From Nitrospira defluvii (lineage in GTDB: Bacteria > Nitrospirota > Nitrospiria > Nitrospirales > Nitrospiraceae): DNA of 52,622 bases. The stretch is from positions 1-52,622 of the forward strand of contig NZ_CAJNBJ010000012.1 in the NCBI RefSeq assembly GCF_905220995.1. The letters are read 5' to 3'. Below the pieces are notes generated by a model. The model had not been told where the DNA came from, searched no databases, and saw nothing but the letters and a program-made list of their open reading frames with translations. Each line of letters opens with the position of its first letter. The stretch's first letter is position 1. Of this stretch, positions 8,355 to 16,520 are shown one piece after another. Made by a program: the position numbers and the translations under genes.

Positions 8355-8906
8355 ATGCCCATCCGATTTAAACTCGACGAGAACCTTCCTCGCAATGCTG
8401 CAGTCTTAGATCGGCAGGCCGGTCACGATGTCCATACCGTACTTGCCGAGCAACTAGCCCGCATTATTCATGACCGCTTCTGCTCCAATCGCCGATCCGC
8501 TGCTGCAACGAGCCTTCGGCCGACGGGCTCGCCCCTCGGTCCCTCGACGTACTGCACGAGTACGCCTCGGGCCCTCACGGCTCCGCGCGCCGGTTTCGCG
8601 ACGCGGCTCGACGATTTCGCGACGAACCGTCATGAATAATGCGGGCTAGGAGAGAACCCCGATCCACGGGTGTTTAGCGTCTCCCGAGCAGAGAAGAGAA
8701 TTCTTGTCACATTCGATCTCGATTTCTCCGATCTCCGCGTCTATCCCCCCGCAAGTCACCATGGAATCTGGGTATTGCGTCCACACACGCAAAGTATCGA
8801 AAACACGCTGGCGTTGCTGCGATCCGCGTTGCGGGTTCTTGAAGCTGAACCTCCCCAAGGGCGGTTGTGGATCATCGAACCTGAACGGGTTCGGATTCAT
8901 GAATAG
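8355..8906 (+). pseudogene. DUF5615 PIN-like toxin gene split by a 196-bp insertion
   Basis: The first 34 codons (8355-8456, RFKLDENLPRNAAVLDRQAGHDVHTV) match the N-terminus of DUF5615 PIN-like toxins, with the conserved LDENLP acid patch. The frame then enters an inserted element and stops at a TAA at 8637 inside its right inverted repeat. After the element, from 8650, the rest of the toxin continues (VSRAEKRILVTFDLDFSDL, then the C-terminus RLWIIEPERVRIHE, stop at 8904). Removing 8458-8649 (192 bp, exactly 64 codons) rejoins the halves in frame as a protein of about 119 residues. The break is therefore one clean insertion, with no other damage visible. The aspartate-rich LVTFDLDFSDL is the usual second PIN motif. 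Confidence 0.85.
8454..8649. mobile_element. 196-bp MITE-like element with 21-bp perfect inverted repeats
   Basis: The ends are perfect inverted repeats: 8454-8474, beginning CTAGCCCGCATTATTCATG, and 8629-8649. The interior is GC-rich and palindromic and encodes nothing. Each end carries CTAG, so the target was probably CTAG with a TA or CTAG duplication, as for IS630/IS5-type elements. It interrupts the DUF5615 toxin. A partial second copy lies at 9289-9380. The interior contains a 24-bp core (8545-8568) also found in the metG-holB repeat. No transposase with matching ends is present in the window, so it would need to be mobilised in trans. Confidence 0.85.
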
Positions 8907-9130
8907 CTGAGTACTGCTCACTCCAGCAAGGCACAAAGCAGTCCATTCTGTGGACATTTCGAAAAGCCCCCCCGTGTAAGAGAAGATCGCCATCGCCGTA
9001 CTGTTTTGATCCTGGGCGATTCAGGAGGGCACCCCCTATGTCTTATCCGGCTGAGCGTGCTCGATGCGAGACGCCGTGGATATGCGAGAGGCGGTAGGGC
9101 GATGAGGGAGAGGCCGTGATGGCCGCATGC

Positions 9131-9153
9131 AAGGGCCGAGGACCGGCCCTTTT
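9131..9153 (+). terminator. Rho-independent terminator
   Basis: Hairpin AGGGCCG / CGGCCCT with a 4-base loop region followed by TTTT on the plus strand. It would end transcripts of the DUF433/DUF5615 locus. It overlaps the stop of the minus-strand toxin remnant by two bases. Confidence 0.6.
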
Positions 9154-9288
9154 ATCGCTTCCGGTGTGTGAACCGTTTGAGTGCTTCCTGATAGACCGCG
9201 AGATCTTCCCGTTTTCCAATGGCGACGACTTCAACCAGGATTTCTTGGTCGATGATCGGTACAGCATGCGGATCGATGTCTTCGCTGC
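9152..9288 (-). pseudogene. RelE/ParE-type toxin 3' remnant, truncated and frameshifted
   Basis: On the minus strand, the frame ending at the TAA at 9152-9154 reads IIDQEILVEVVAIGKREDL and then VYQEALKRF. This is the typical C-terminal beta-strand and helix of RelE/ParE toxins. Just upstream, the expected RMLYR phrase is present but in another frame, so one base has probably been lost near 9261-9266. The 5' part is missing: the similarity stops exactly where the second MITE-like copy begins (CTAG at 9289). No matching 5' fragment is visible beyond the element. The identification is from motif memory and covers only about 45 residues. Confidence 0.5.
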
Positions 9289-9380
9289 CTAGCCCGCATT
9301 ATTCATGAGCATGTCTGCTGCAATCGCCGACTCACTGCTGCGACGGGCCTTTGGCAGGCGGGCTCGCCCCTCGGACCCGG
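9289..9380. mobile_element. Partial copy of the MITE-like element (left half)
   Basis: It starts with the same CTAGCCCGCATTATTCATGA as the element at 8454 and stays alignable for about 90 bp (CAATCGCCGA, GGCGGGCTCGCCCCTCGG). After that it diverges, and no right-hand inverted repeat is found. Probably an old, decayed or recombined copy. Confidence 0.7.
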
Positions 9381-9906
9381 GTTCCTTCTCTTTCTTGCGT
9401 GCCCGCTGCGTGACCAGGCAATGGACCTCCATGTGAGATCGCAACCGGCATCGCTATGCGGCTCTGATCCTGTCCGCATACGTGTCGCACTGAGTTCGTA
9501 CTCGGAACGCATTGAAACGATCACGATCATGGCGTATGGTTCACGAACCGGAGCGGCCTGTTCTGCGGGCTGACATTGTCGACCCCGGCTCTTGTGCAGG
9601 TCCGTCTAAGCATAGTGAGTTAGCCTTGCGGGGCTTGAGATGGGATGGCACTCAGCTTCTCAGTGATCGACACGACGATGCCTTGACGCTCGGTGCTCTC
9701 GATCAGGCTGAAGCCACAGTCGAGGGGGCCTTCGTGTGGACCCTATATCGTGAGTTCGCAACGGTCAGTCATGACCGAGAGGAACTTGCGATTGGAGTCA
9801 TTGGCTATGACTGAAGTAGGCTGGTTAACGACCGAGTGCAGCGGACGTTCCGCTGCGCGGCCCGCCGCTGAGTCGGGGCTGTTCGCCGACAGAGGTAGTG
9901 CAACCC
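9381..9906. other. Intergenic stretch without a supported gene
   Basis: About 525 bp lie between the partial MITE-like copy and the next gene. An open frame of 100 codons at 9512-9814 on the plus strand begins with a poor start and matches nothing I know. It contains acceptable codons in its second half (GLRWDGTQLLSD), so a decayed small gene is possible. Confidence 0.4.
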
Positions 9907-10296
9907 ATGCTTCACCCTAATCAATTTACAGTCAACGATGCCTGGATTGGTTTTCGGCTCAATGATGCGCCTATTGTCACGGAACGAGACGGCGACTTTG
10001 ATTGCCTCGCCTTGATGGATGCGGCCAGTTGCTACATTGTCGGTATGGAAACGTATTCCGCCCGCGCTACGGGTCCGTCCAAGGTAGAGTCGCGCCGCCT
10101 GTTGCAGCAAGGGCATGGCCGCGCAGGCACATGGCCTTCAAAGCTGTTCGTGGCGGAAGGACAGATTCCAGACGCGTTGTGTCAGGAAGCCGCTCGCCTC
10201 AACATCGAGGTGGTCATTGTTCCGGAGGATGACCTGCTCGTGTTCATCGGCGACGCATGTGATGGGTTTAAGGAACGGTTTGGACGAACACAGTGA
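9907..10296 (+). CDS. Conserved hypothetical protein
   Basis: 129 residues from the ATG at 9907; a GTG at 9898 is the alternative but has a poorer spacing to the AGAGG at 9891. It has no signal peptide and no membrane span. The sequence is soluble and well formed (VNDAWIGFRLNDAPI, FDCLALMDAASCYIVG, a lysine- and arginine-rich centre, then VVIVPEDDLLVFIGDACDGFKERFG). I have a memory of similar uncharacterised proteins in Geobacter-like bacteria, but no named family or function. Codon use is like that of genuine genes here, and the minus-strand frame over it is a shadow. It stands alone, with gaps of about 300 bp or more on both sides. Confidence 0.7.
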   Translation: MLHPNQFTVNDAWIGFRLNDAPIVTERDGDFDCLALMDAASCYIVGMETYSARATGPSKVESRRLLQQGHGRAGTWPSKLFVAEGQIPDALCQEAARLNIEVVIVPEDDLLVFIGDACDGFKERFGRTQ

Positions 10297-10600
10297 CGCA
10301 TAACAATCCGTTCGAGCGGCGGGGGAATCAGGGACGGTGCGGTTGTGTAGAAGCGTGACGTGATCGGAAGTTCGCCGTGCGATCTCAGGAGGAGGGGCCG
10401 CCTGTCGGTAGATGCAGCGGAAAAGTGTCAGATGTCGGTGCGTTTTGAAAGAGCCTGCACCCTTGTCCCTTGGCGACGTATCGCAAGGTGACCAAGAACA
10501 ACTCAGCGCGTGAAGCAACCCTGGCAAGCGAGGTCGGTTTGCTAGACATTGGGCTCGAATGCGATTAGCATGACCCTAGTGCAATTGTGATGAGGAGCGT
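10297..10600. other. Intergenic region, no gene seen
   Basis: About 304 bp. No plausible reading frame. A weak relative of the repeat core seen at 8545 and 18622 occurs at 10474-10493 (CGACGTATCGCAAGG). It should hold the HicBA promoter, which I cannot place. Confidence 0.5.
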
Positions 10601-10807
10601 ATGACAGAGCTGATCTTCATAGTTGAAGAGGCGCCGGAGGGTGGTTTCGTTGCTCGATCCCTGGGGCCATCGATTTTTACTGAGGCCGATACACTCGCCG
10701 AACTTCCAGCAAAAGTTCGCGATGCGGTCCGCTGTCATTTTGAGGAAGGAGCCGCTCCCAAGGTGGTTCGTCTCCATCATGTTCGGGAGGAAGTCATTGC
10801 CGTATGA
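10601..10807 (+). CDS. HicB-like antitoxin
   Basis: 68 residues: LIFIVEEAPEGGFVARSLGPSIFTEADTL, then VRDAVRCHF and a closing VREEVIAV. This is the short HicB fold, a partial RNase H-like sheet that neutralises HicA. It lacks the C-terminal DNA-binding domain of longer HicB proteins. Close relatives are often mislabelled as 2-oxoisovalerate dehydrogenase subunits. Its stop overlaps the start of the HicA-like gene (ATGA at 10804-10807), the usual tight coupling of such pairs. The ATG is preceded by GAGGAG at 10592-10597, although the spacing is short. Confidence 0.85.
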   Translation: MTELIFIVEEAPEGGFVARSLGPSIFTEADTLAELPAKVRDAVRCHFEEGAAPKVVRLHHVREEVIAV

Positions 10808-11046
10808 GGCTTCCTCGGGATTTGTCGGGAGGCGATCTCGCCCAAATTCTTCGGAAGGTAGGTTATTCAATCACCCGACAAACCGGCAGCCATCTTCGAC
10901 TGACGACTATTGAGCATGGCGAGCACCATATTACGATTCCGCAACACAGTCCTCTTCGCATTGGAACACTCTCCGCAATCCTCGCCGAAGTCGCGGCACA
11001 CTTCGAACTGACTCGTGAGCAGCTCACCCGGCAACTCTTTGAGTGA
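10804..11046 (+). CDS. HicA-like mRNA interferase toxin
   Basis: 80 residues. SGGDLAQILRKVGYSITRQTGSHLRL is the double-stranded RNA-binding-like HicA fold; the histidine in GSHLRL is the expected catalytic residue. HHITIPQHSPLRIGTLSAIL follows as in the family. HicA cleaves mRNA when freed from HicB. The gene overlaps the HicB-like gene by 4 bp and ends at 11046, 5 bp before the PAP2 gene start, so the phosphatase may be cotranscribed. The order antitoxin then toxin is the reverse of classical hicAB but common for this subgroup. The gene is intact, unlike the other two toxins nearby. Confidence 0.87.
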   Translation: MRLPRDLSGGDLAQILRKVGYSITRQTGSHLRLTTIEHGEHHITIPQHSPLRIGTLSAILAEVAAHFELTREQLTRQLFE

Positions 11047-11051
11047 CGAGC

Positions 11052-11630
11052 ATGGGTGTGGACGAGCTTCTCTTTCGCGGCATTAACGGCGTGGCCGGGC
11101 AATCGAGCCTGCTCGATTGGGTTGGCATCGAATTAGCCAAGCCGGGCAATCTGCTGTATCCGATCCTGCTGGCCGCAGCCTACTGGGCCTGGGTCAATTG
11201 GCGCGAATGTGTCATCGGCGGGGCGATGTTAGCCGGGGTGGTCGGCGCGACGGATGCGCTGGGGACGCAGCTGAAGGGGTTGGTTCAACGCCCGCGCCCA
11301 TGTGTGACGCTTGCCGATGTGCATCAGTTGCTCGGCTGCGGCGGGGCCTTTTCCTTTCCCTCCAATCACGCTGCCAACACGGCCTCGGCCGCGGCGTTTT
11401 TTCAAGTCCTGTATCCACGATCAGGTTGGATCAGCTGGCCCTTGGTGGCAGCGATCGGCATTTCTCGGGTGTACATCGGGGCCCATTATTTCACGGACGT
11501 GTTGGGGGGCTGGCTCGTGGGCGGGGTGATCGGTGCTGGCGTAGCCTGGTTCCTGCGCCGCTGGTCTCGCTTCCGGCCGGTTACTGTAACGGCGTCTCGC
11601 CCGGGGGCCGAAGCCGGCTCACTTTCCTGA
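11052..11630 (+). CDS. PAP2-family membrane phosphatase
   Basis: 192 residues from the ATG at 11052; a GTG at 11043, overlapping the HicA stop, is possible. All three PAP2 signatures are present: K75-x6-R82-P83 (KGLVQRPRP), P103-SNH106 and SRVYIGAHYFTD (S138 to D149). Hydrophobic segments at about 35-50, 55-70, 108-122 and 130-170 indicate several membrane spans with a periplasmic active site. Such enzymes dephosphorylate undecaprenyl pyrophosphate, phosphatidate or lipid A. With the exopolysaccharide genes far off, undecaprenyl pyrophosphate recycling is only a guess. It converges on the CobW gene with a gap of 5 bp. Confidence 0.9.
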   Translation: MGVDELLFRGINGVAGQSSLLDWVGIELAKPGNLLYPILLAAAYWAWVNWRECVIGGAMLAGVVGATDALGTQLKGLVQRPRPCVTLADVHQLLGCGGAFSFPSNHAANTASAAAFFQVLYPRSGWISWPLVAAIGISRVYIGAHYFTDVLGGWLVGGVIGAGVAWFLRRWSRFRPVTVTASRPGAEAGSLS

Positions 11631-11635
11631 CGCAG

Positions 11636-12604
11636 CTACTGCGCCAGGCAGGCGAGGAGGGAAGCCCGCCAGAGTGCCTGGTCGTACTCGCGTCCGATCA
11701 ACACCAGAACATGGTCCGGTTCGTCGAGCAGCATCACCGGGGCGATGGTGCTGGTGCGGGGCGGAAAGAACTGAAACTCCTGCAGTTCAGGTTCACCGGC
11801 AAAGCGAAAAAATCCCTTCGCGCGTTCTATTCCCTCCGGCAAGGACTTCGTCCATTCCATGAACTTTGTGCGATCGAGCGGCTTCGGTAGCCGCACCGTG
11901 GTCACCATCGGGTGGTGCGGTGCGCGCGCTTCGTGCCTCTCGTCCGCAGCGAGTCGTTTTCCGAACGACACGTTCGTCGGGACGGTACGTGTTGCGGGTG
12001 CGGCGAGCAGGGTTGTCACGTCGAGCCGGGCGTGATTGGTTTCCCATAGCCGGCCGTAGGGATTCAGGCGTGTGATGTTCTCGCGGAACTGTTCCCAATG
12101 ACCGGGGATGTAGAGGTCGCGTTTGTTCAGGATCAGATCATCCGCATACCGGATGGCGTTTCGCGTGACGAGCTCCGCCATGCCGGTTTCCGGCAGCGGC
12201 ACTGGGTGCAGCATGGCAAAAATCCGTTCGAGTTTCGCCATGCGTGAGACATAGACGTCCGTCACAGCGTCCACGACCTCCGCCGGGTCCGCCATGCCGG
12301 AGCATTCCAGCACGATCACCGTGGATTCGTAGTCCTGTACCAATTGGGCGATGCTCCAAGCGAGATCGTCTTTTGTATCGCAGCAGATGCAGCCGCCGGC
12401 CAGGTTCAAGACCTGTTCCGCGATGGTGCCGGCTCGTGGGCCGTCGATGCTGACCTCGCCCGCTTCATTCATCAACACGCCGACCTTGTGCCCCCGGCTG
12501 TTCCAATGTTCGAGCAGGCGCATGAGCAAGGTCGTCTTCCCGGCGCCGAGCGATCCGCAGAGGATGTAGAAAGGGATGGGTAGAGTCTGTGTCATGCAGC
12601 CCAT
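11636..12604 (-). CDS. CobW/COG0523-family GTP-binding metallochaperone
   Basis: 322 residues; an ATG at 12595 (M4) is an alternative start. The P-loop GSLGAGKT is at 17-24. The metal-binding CxCC motif is at 72-75 (GGCICCDT). A switch or Walker B region, VIVLECSGMADP, and the base-specifying NKRD follow. These proteins deliver zinc, cobalt or nickel to client proteins using GTP. The C-terminal CobW_C-like part is short. A CDF metal exporter lies directly upstream on the same strand (gap 72 bp), which supports a role in divalent metal handling. The metal cannot be told from sequence. Confidence 0.9.
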   Translation of the reverse strand: MGCMTQTLPIPFYILCGSLGAGKTTLLMRLLEHWNSRGHKVGVLMNEAGEVSIDGPRAGTIAEQVLNLAGGCICCDTKDDLAWSIAQLVQDYESTVIVLECSGMADPAEVVDAVTDVYVSRMAKLERIFAMLHPVPLPETGMAELVTRNAIRYADDLILNKRDLYIPGHWEQFRENITRLNPYGRLWETNHARLDVTTLLAAPATRTVPTNVSFGKRLAADERHEARAPHHPMVTTVRLPKPLDRTKFMEWTKSLPEGIERAKGFFRFAGEPELQEFQFFPPRTSTIAPVMLLDEPDHVLVLIGREYDQALWRASLLACLAQ

Positions 12605-12676
12605 TGTAGCCGCTGAGATCGCGTGACGGCTAGGTGGTGGACAAGGGGGAAGGCGGCGGATTTTTTCACCATCCGC

Positions 12677-13618
12677 CTAGTGGTGGCTGTGGAGAAATTC
12701 GGGATGCGAATGTTGGTCGTGGAGTTTGGAGAGATCGCAGTGGACGGCTTCGGGATGGCAGCATTCCGTTTCGAGTTGGATGGTCAGGTGTTTGATCTTG
12801 AATTCACTGGTCACCCGATGCCGGATCGCCTGGAGCAGGTCGGTCGTGAGGGCTTGGTCTCCACCGTCGACCTGCACGTGTGTGGTCATCATGATGAGGC
12901 GTGGTTCGACGGCCCAGATGTGGAGGTCATGGACGTTCTTCACACCGGGGATGGATTCGATGGTGGCCGCCACGAGCGCCGGGCTCACGCCGGGCGGGGT
13001 GGACTCCAATAGGACTTCAAGTGATTCTTTAAAGAGTGGCCAGGCCCCCCGAACAATCGCGATGACGACGAAGAGGCTCACGAGGGGGTCGAGTATCGAC
13101 CAGCCGGTCAGCATGATGATGCCGCCGCTCACCACGACCCCGAGTGAGACCCAGGCATCGCTCAGCATATGCCAAAAGGCGCTGCGAATGTTCAGGTCGT
13201 CCTTCGCGCCATGTTGCAGCAGGAGGGCAATGGAGAGATTCGCCGCGAAGCTGATCAAGGCGATGAGCATGACCCATCCACCGGGGACCGGGACTGGAGT
13301 CAGAAGGCGTTCGAGGCTCACGAGTGTGATGCCGCCGGCGGTGAGGAGCAGGATGAACGAATTGAGAAACGCGGCGACGATCCCGGCCCGGTGGTAGCCG
13401 AAAGTGCGGCTGTCGGTGGCGGGCCGGGCCGTCAGGACATGCGCATACAAGGCCAGGAACAGGGAGCCTTGATCGACAAGGTTGTGCCCCGCGTCTCCGA
13501 TCAAGCCGATGCTGTTGGTGAGAAAGCCGCCGGCAAATTCCGCGACGACGATGACGGCGTTGATCGCCAGCGCGATTCTGAGTTGGGAACGGAGTTCATG
13601 GTAGGTGTGAGGGACCAT
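12677..13618 (-). CDS. Cation diffusion facilitator (CzcD/ZitB-like zinc exporter)
   Basis: 313 residues from the ATG at 13618; an in-frame TTG at 13654 would add 12 residues without family similarity. Six membrane spans are visible. The transport site residues are D42, H45 and D49 (DAGHNLVD, span 2) and H150 with D154 (HMLSDAW, span 5). This is the H/D pattern of zinc-preferring CDF exporters, which use the proton gradient. The cytoplasmic C-terminal domain (KNVHDLHIWAV) is followed by a His-rich tail ending FLHSHH that could sense or bind metal. It lies upstream of a CobW-type metallochaperone on the same strand. Confidence 0.92.
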   Translation of the reverse strand: MVPHTYHELRSQLRIALAINAVIVVAEFAGGFLTNSIGLIGDAGHNLVDQGSLFLALYAHVLTARPATDSRTFGYHRAGIVAAFLNSFILLLTAGGITLVSLERLLTPVPVPGGWVMLIALISFAANLSIALLLQHGAKDDLNIRSAFWHMLSDAWVSLGVVVSGGIIMLTGWSILDPLVSLFVVIAIVRGAWPLFKESLEVLLESTPPGVSPALVAATIESIPGVKNVHDLHIWAVEPRLIMMTTHVQVDGGDQALTTDLLQAIRHRVTSEFKIKHLTIQLETECCHPEAVHCDLSKLHDQHSHPEFLHSHH

Positions 13619-13750
13619 TGGCTTCAGTGTCTCACGAGAGGCCGAGGAGGGCAAGCCGGGGCGGGCTCTTCATGACCCCGGTGCGGATCGGCGCGTGGGA
13701 TCGGTCAGGCTTGTTATGGGCCAGGGGGGGATGCAGGGACTGGTGTGGGG

Positions 13751-15535
13751 TTACTGCGCGGCTGCGAGGGCTTTGAGTTCCTCGCCGGTGATCGTTTCTT
13801 TTTCAAGCAACATCTCAGCGGCATGCCGCAGGGTGGCCTCCTGGCTCTTAATGAGGTCGCGCGCGCGTAGGTACTGCTCGTCGATCAGGAGCCGCACTTC
13901 GCAATCAATTTCCCGCGAGGTCTCTTCGCTGTAGTCCCCCGGCGTTTGGGAGGGACCGGTTTGCAGAAAGATCGACTGACGGTCCCGCTCCAAGCTGACC
14001 TGCCCCAGCTTCTCGCTCATGCCATAGGCCTTGATCATGCTCTTGGCGATGTCAGTGGCCTTGCGCAAATCGTCCTGGGCCCCGGTGGAGACCTCGCTGT
14101 AGATGACTTCCTCCGCCGCGCGTCCGCCCAGGAGGATGGCGATGCGGTTCTTGAGTTCGGATACGGTCATGAGGAAGCGGTCTTCGGTCGGGAGTTGCAT
14201 CGTGTAGCCGAGCGCGGCAATACCTCGAGGAATAATTGAGATTTTGTGGACCGCGTCGCCGCCTGGGATGGAGAGGGCCATCAACGCATGGCCGACCTCG
14301 TGATGGGCGACCCGGGCCCGTTCCATTTTATTCAGGACCCGATTCTTCTTTTCCAAGCCGCCGATGACGCGCTCAACCGCCTCCTGTAATTCCGACATGC
14401 TCACTGTGTCCTTACCGCGCCGCACGGCCAGCAAGGCTGCTTCGTTGAGGAGATTCGCCAGGTCGGCGCCGACGAAGCCGGGTGTCATGGCTGCGATGGT
14501 GTCGAGGTCCGCCTGATTGGCGAGCGTAATGGTGCGCGCGTGGACTTTCAGGATGGCGAGGCGGCCGATCTTATCGGGACGGTCCACGAGCACCTGACGG
14601 TCGAAGCGGCCGGCGCGAAGTAATGCGGGGTCCAGGATCTCCGGTCGGTTGGTGGCGGCCACCAGAATGACGCCGACGCGGGAGTCGAAGCCATCCATTT
14701 CGACCAGCAGCTGGTTCAAGGTCTGTTCCCGTTCCTCGTGGGCCATCGGTCCGACCCCGCGGGCCTTGCCCAGCGCGTCGAGCTCATCGAGGAAAATGAT
14801 GCAGGGTGCCTTGCCCTTGGCCTGCTCGAACAGGTCGCGGACGCGGGCGGCGCCCACGCCGACGAACATTTCCACAAACTCCGACCCGCTGATGGAAAAA
14901 AACGGCACGCCGGCTTCCCCGGCCACGGCCTTAGCCAGCAAGGTCTTACCTGTGCCCGGGGGGCCGACGAGCAAAATGCCCTTTGGAATCTTGCCGCCGA
15001 GACGCCGGAACTTTTCCGGCGTCTTGAGAAATTCGATGATCTCTTCCAGTTCTTGCTTCGCTTCGTCGACGCCCGCCACATCGGCGAAGGTGACCTTCAC
15101 CTCGTTCTCGACATAAATTTTGGCTTTGCTCTGTCCGACCGTCATGAAGCCTTGGCTCTGGCCCATGCGGCGAAGTAGGAACCACCAGACTCCGAAGAAC
15201 AGGACGATCGGCAGGATCCAGGACAACACGTCCCGAAACAGGGTGCTTTCGATCATGCCCGTCACCTTGACCTGGTGTTGCGCGAGGCTGCGCAGGAGAT
15301 CCGGGTCTTCGATGCGAATGGTATGGAAGACTTTATCTTCCTTCATCTTGCCGTGGATGACTTGCGGCGAGACCGTCACCTCAGTGACCTTGCCCGCCTC
15401 CACGGCGCCTTTGAATTCGCTGTAGGGGATTTCAGTGGGATTAAAGAGCGTGGGCAGAAAGGTCTGGATCAGGATCAGGACCCAGAGGGCAATGAACATG
15501 TACCAGATGGAGAATTGTCGTTGTTTCGGGTCCAT
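13751..15535 (-). CDS. ftsH: ATP-dependent zinc metalloprotease FtsH
   Basis: 594 residues. Two N-terminal membrane spans (about 10-28 and 103-120) flank a small periplasmic domain. The AAA module has Walker A GPPGTGKT (191-198), Walker [11 protein letters not shown] (246-255) and arginine-finger region RAGRFDRQV. The protease zinc site HHEVGH has H412, E413 and H416. FtsH degrades membrane and short-lived cytosolic proteins as a hexamer. It lies downstream of the hypothetical gene at 15654 with a 118-bp gap, so it may have its own promoter. Walker B reads DELDAL where IDEIDAV is usual, a conservative change. Length is slightly below the common 610-650 because the tail is short. Other FtsH paralogs may exist elsewhere. 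Confidence 0.96.
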   Translation of the reverse strand: MDPKQRQFSIWYMFIALWVLILIQTFLPTLFNPTEIPYSEFKGAVEAGKVTEVTVSPQVIHGKMKEDKVFHTIRIEDPDLLRSLAQHQVKVTGMIESTLFRDVLSWILPIVLFFGVWWFLLRRMGQSQGFMTVGQSKAKIYVENEVKVTFADVAGVDEAKQELEEIIEFLKTPEKFRRLGGKIPKGILLVGPPGTGKTLLAKAVAGEAGVPFFSISGSEFVEMFVGVGAARVRDLFEQAKGKAPCIIFLDELDALGKARGVGPMAHEEREQTLNQLLVEMDGFDSRVGVILVAATNRPEILDPALLRAGRFDRQVLVDRPDKIGRLAILKVHARTITLANQADLDTIAAMTPGFVGADLANLLNEAALLAVRRGKDTVSMSELQEAVERVIGGLEKKNRVLNKMERARVAHHEVGHALMALSIPGGDAVHKISIIPRGIAALGYTMQLPTEDRFLMTVSELKNRIAILLGGRAAEEVIYSEVSTGAQDDLRKATDIAKSMIKAYGMSEKLGQVSLERDRQSIFLQTGPSQTPGDYSEETSREIDCEVRLLIDEQYLRARDLIKSQEATLRHAAEMLLEKETITGEELKALAAAQ

Positions 15536-15653
15536 CGTCCTTCAAGCTGGTCGGGTGTGGCGCTTCGCAGATCCGATGATGCATATCCGATTCGCTCAGT
15601 GCGCCGGATCTCCTGTCACCACACCATGAAAGCACTGACTCAGTCAATGGGGG

Positions 15654-16520
15654 TCAATTCTTTCTGCTTCTGAGTCGTTCGGAGAGCACCGGATATTGAG
15701 CGGTTCCCATCCCGAAGTTGCCGGTCGCGACGTCGGCCGCGATCACGCGTACCGAGATGCCGTCGGGCGCGTCTTTGGACAGCGGCACGAAGAACGGCGC
15801 CTCGAACCGGCTCTTCTCTCCGGCATAGAACATCTGCAGCCGCTCGACGATGCGGTCCCCGATCAACAGTTCGGCATAGATATGAACTTTTCGGGAATCC
15901 CAGTCGCTGTGTGGTCTCACCAGGGCGCCGGAGAGGGTGCGGACCGAGGCCCGCAGCATGACATCTTCTTTGGCAATCAACGGTTCCCCGGGTTTGGGTG
16001 ATTCGACTTGGACCAGATAGCCATAGAGGTGCAGCACGATGCCGTCGTTGGTCAGATCGTGACCGGGAATCAGCAGCACCGTTTTGCTTGCGCGCTGCAG
16101 GGCGTTGGGGTAGGCCAGCGGTCCTTCGGCGGTGATTTCCACCAGGGTGGGTCGTGCCAATTCGAGCGTCGCGCTGAACGCGGCGGCGGGGCGGCCGCTA
16201 TAGAGCGGTTCGTCCATGAGATGCGGGGTGCGCATGATTTGCGTTTGATCGCCGGGTTCTCCCTGCTGCAGGCCGGAGGCGAGCAACTGCCCGGTCGCCA
16301 CGTCGGTGATGGTGACGCGCGCGCCGCCGACGTCATGCCCCAGGACCAGGGATCGGTGCGCCACAACGCGCACCAGCACGGTCGTGGGCAGGGGATCGTT
16401 GTAGTGGGATGTACTCTCGATCTCGGATTCGGAGGGTTCCGGCGTAAACGCGGCGCTCACGCTGCTCAACAGCACGAGAAAGCCGGTGCCGATCAGCCGG
16501 GTGAGGGAGCCGTAGTTCAT
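15654..16520 (-). CDS. Secreted hypothetical protein coupled to metG
   Basis: 288 residues. The N-terminus has a signal peptide (about 1-23, LIGTGFLVLLSSVSAAFT) with an AxA-type cleavage site. The rest is beta-rich with immunoglobulin-like phrasing (VLVRVVAHRSLVLGHDVGGARVTITDVATG, LIAKEDVMLRASV). This suggests two or three beta-sandwich domains in the periplasm or outside the cell. I do not recognise a named family. The ATG overlaps the metG stop (ATGA at 16517-16520), so translation is coupled to MetG even though the function looks unrelated. Confidence 0.8.
   Translation of the reverse strand: MNYGSLTRLIGTGFLVLLSSVSAAFTPEPSESEIESTSHYNDPLPTTVLVRVVAHRSLVLGHDVGGARVTITDVATGQLLASGLQQGEPGDQTQIMRTPHLMDEPLYSGRPAAAFSATLELARPTLVEITAEGPLAYPNALQRASKTVLLIPGHDLTNDGIVLHLYGYLVQVESPKPGEPLIAKEDVMLRASVRTLSGALVRPHSDWDSRKVHIYAELLIGDRIVERLQMFYAGEKSRFEAPFFVPLSKDAPDGISVRVIAADVATGNFGMGTAQYPVLSERLRSRKN

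Noticed and set aside
9512-9814. 100-codon open frame after the partial MITE-like copy
   Set aside because: No start with a good ribosome site, no recognisable family, and it begins in decayed repeat-rich DNA. Kept only as a possibility within the intergenic entry.
10601-10807. 2-oxoisovalerate dehydrogenase subunit
   Set aside because: A common mislabel for this short family. Length 68 and coupling to a HicA-like gene show a HicB-type antitoxin.
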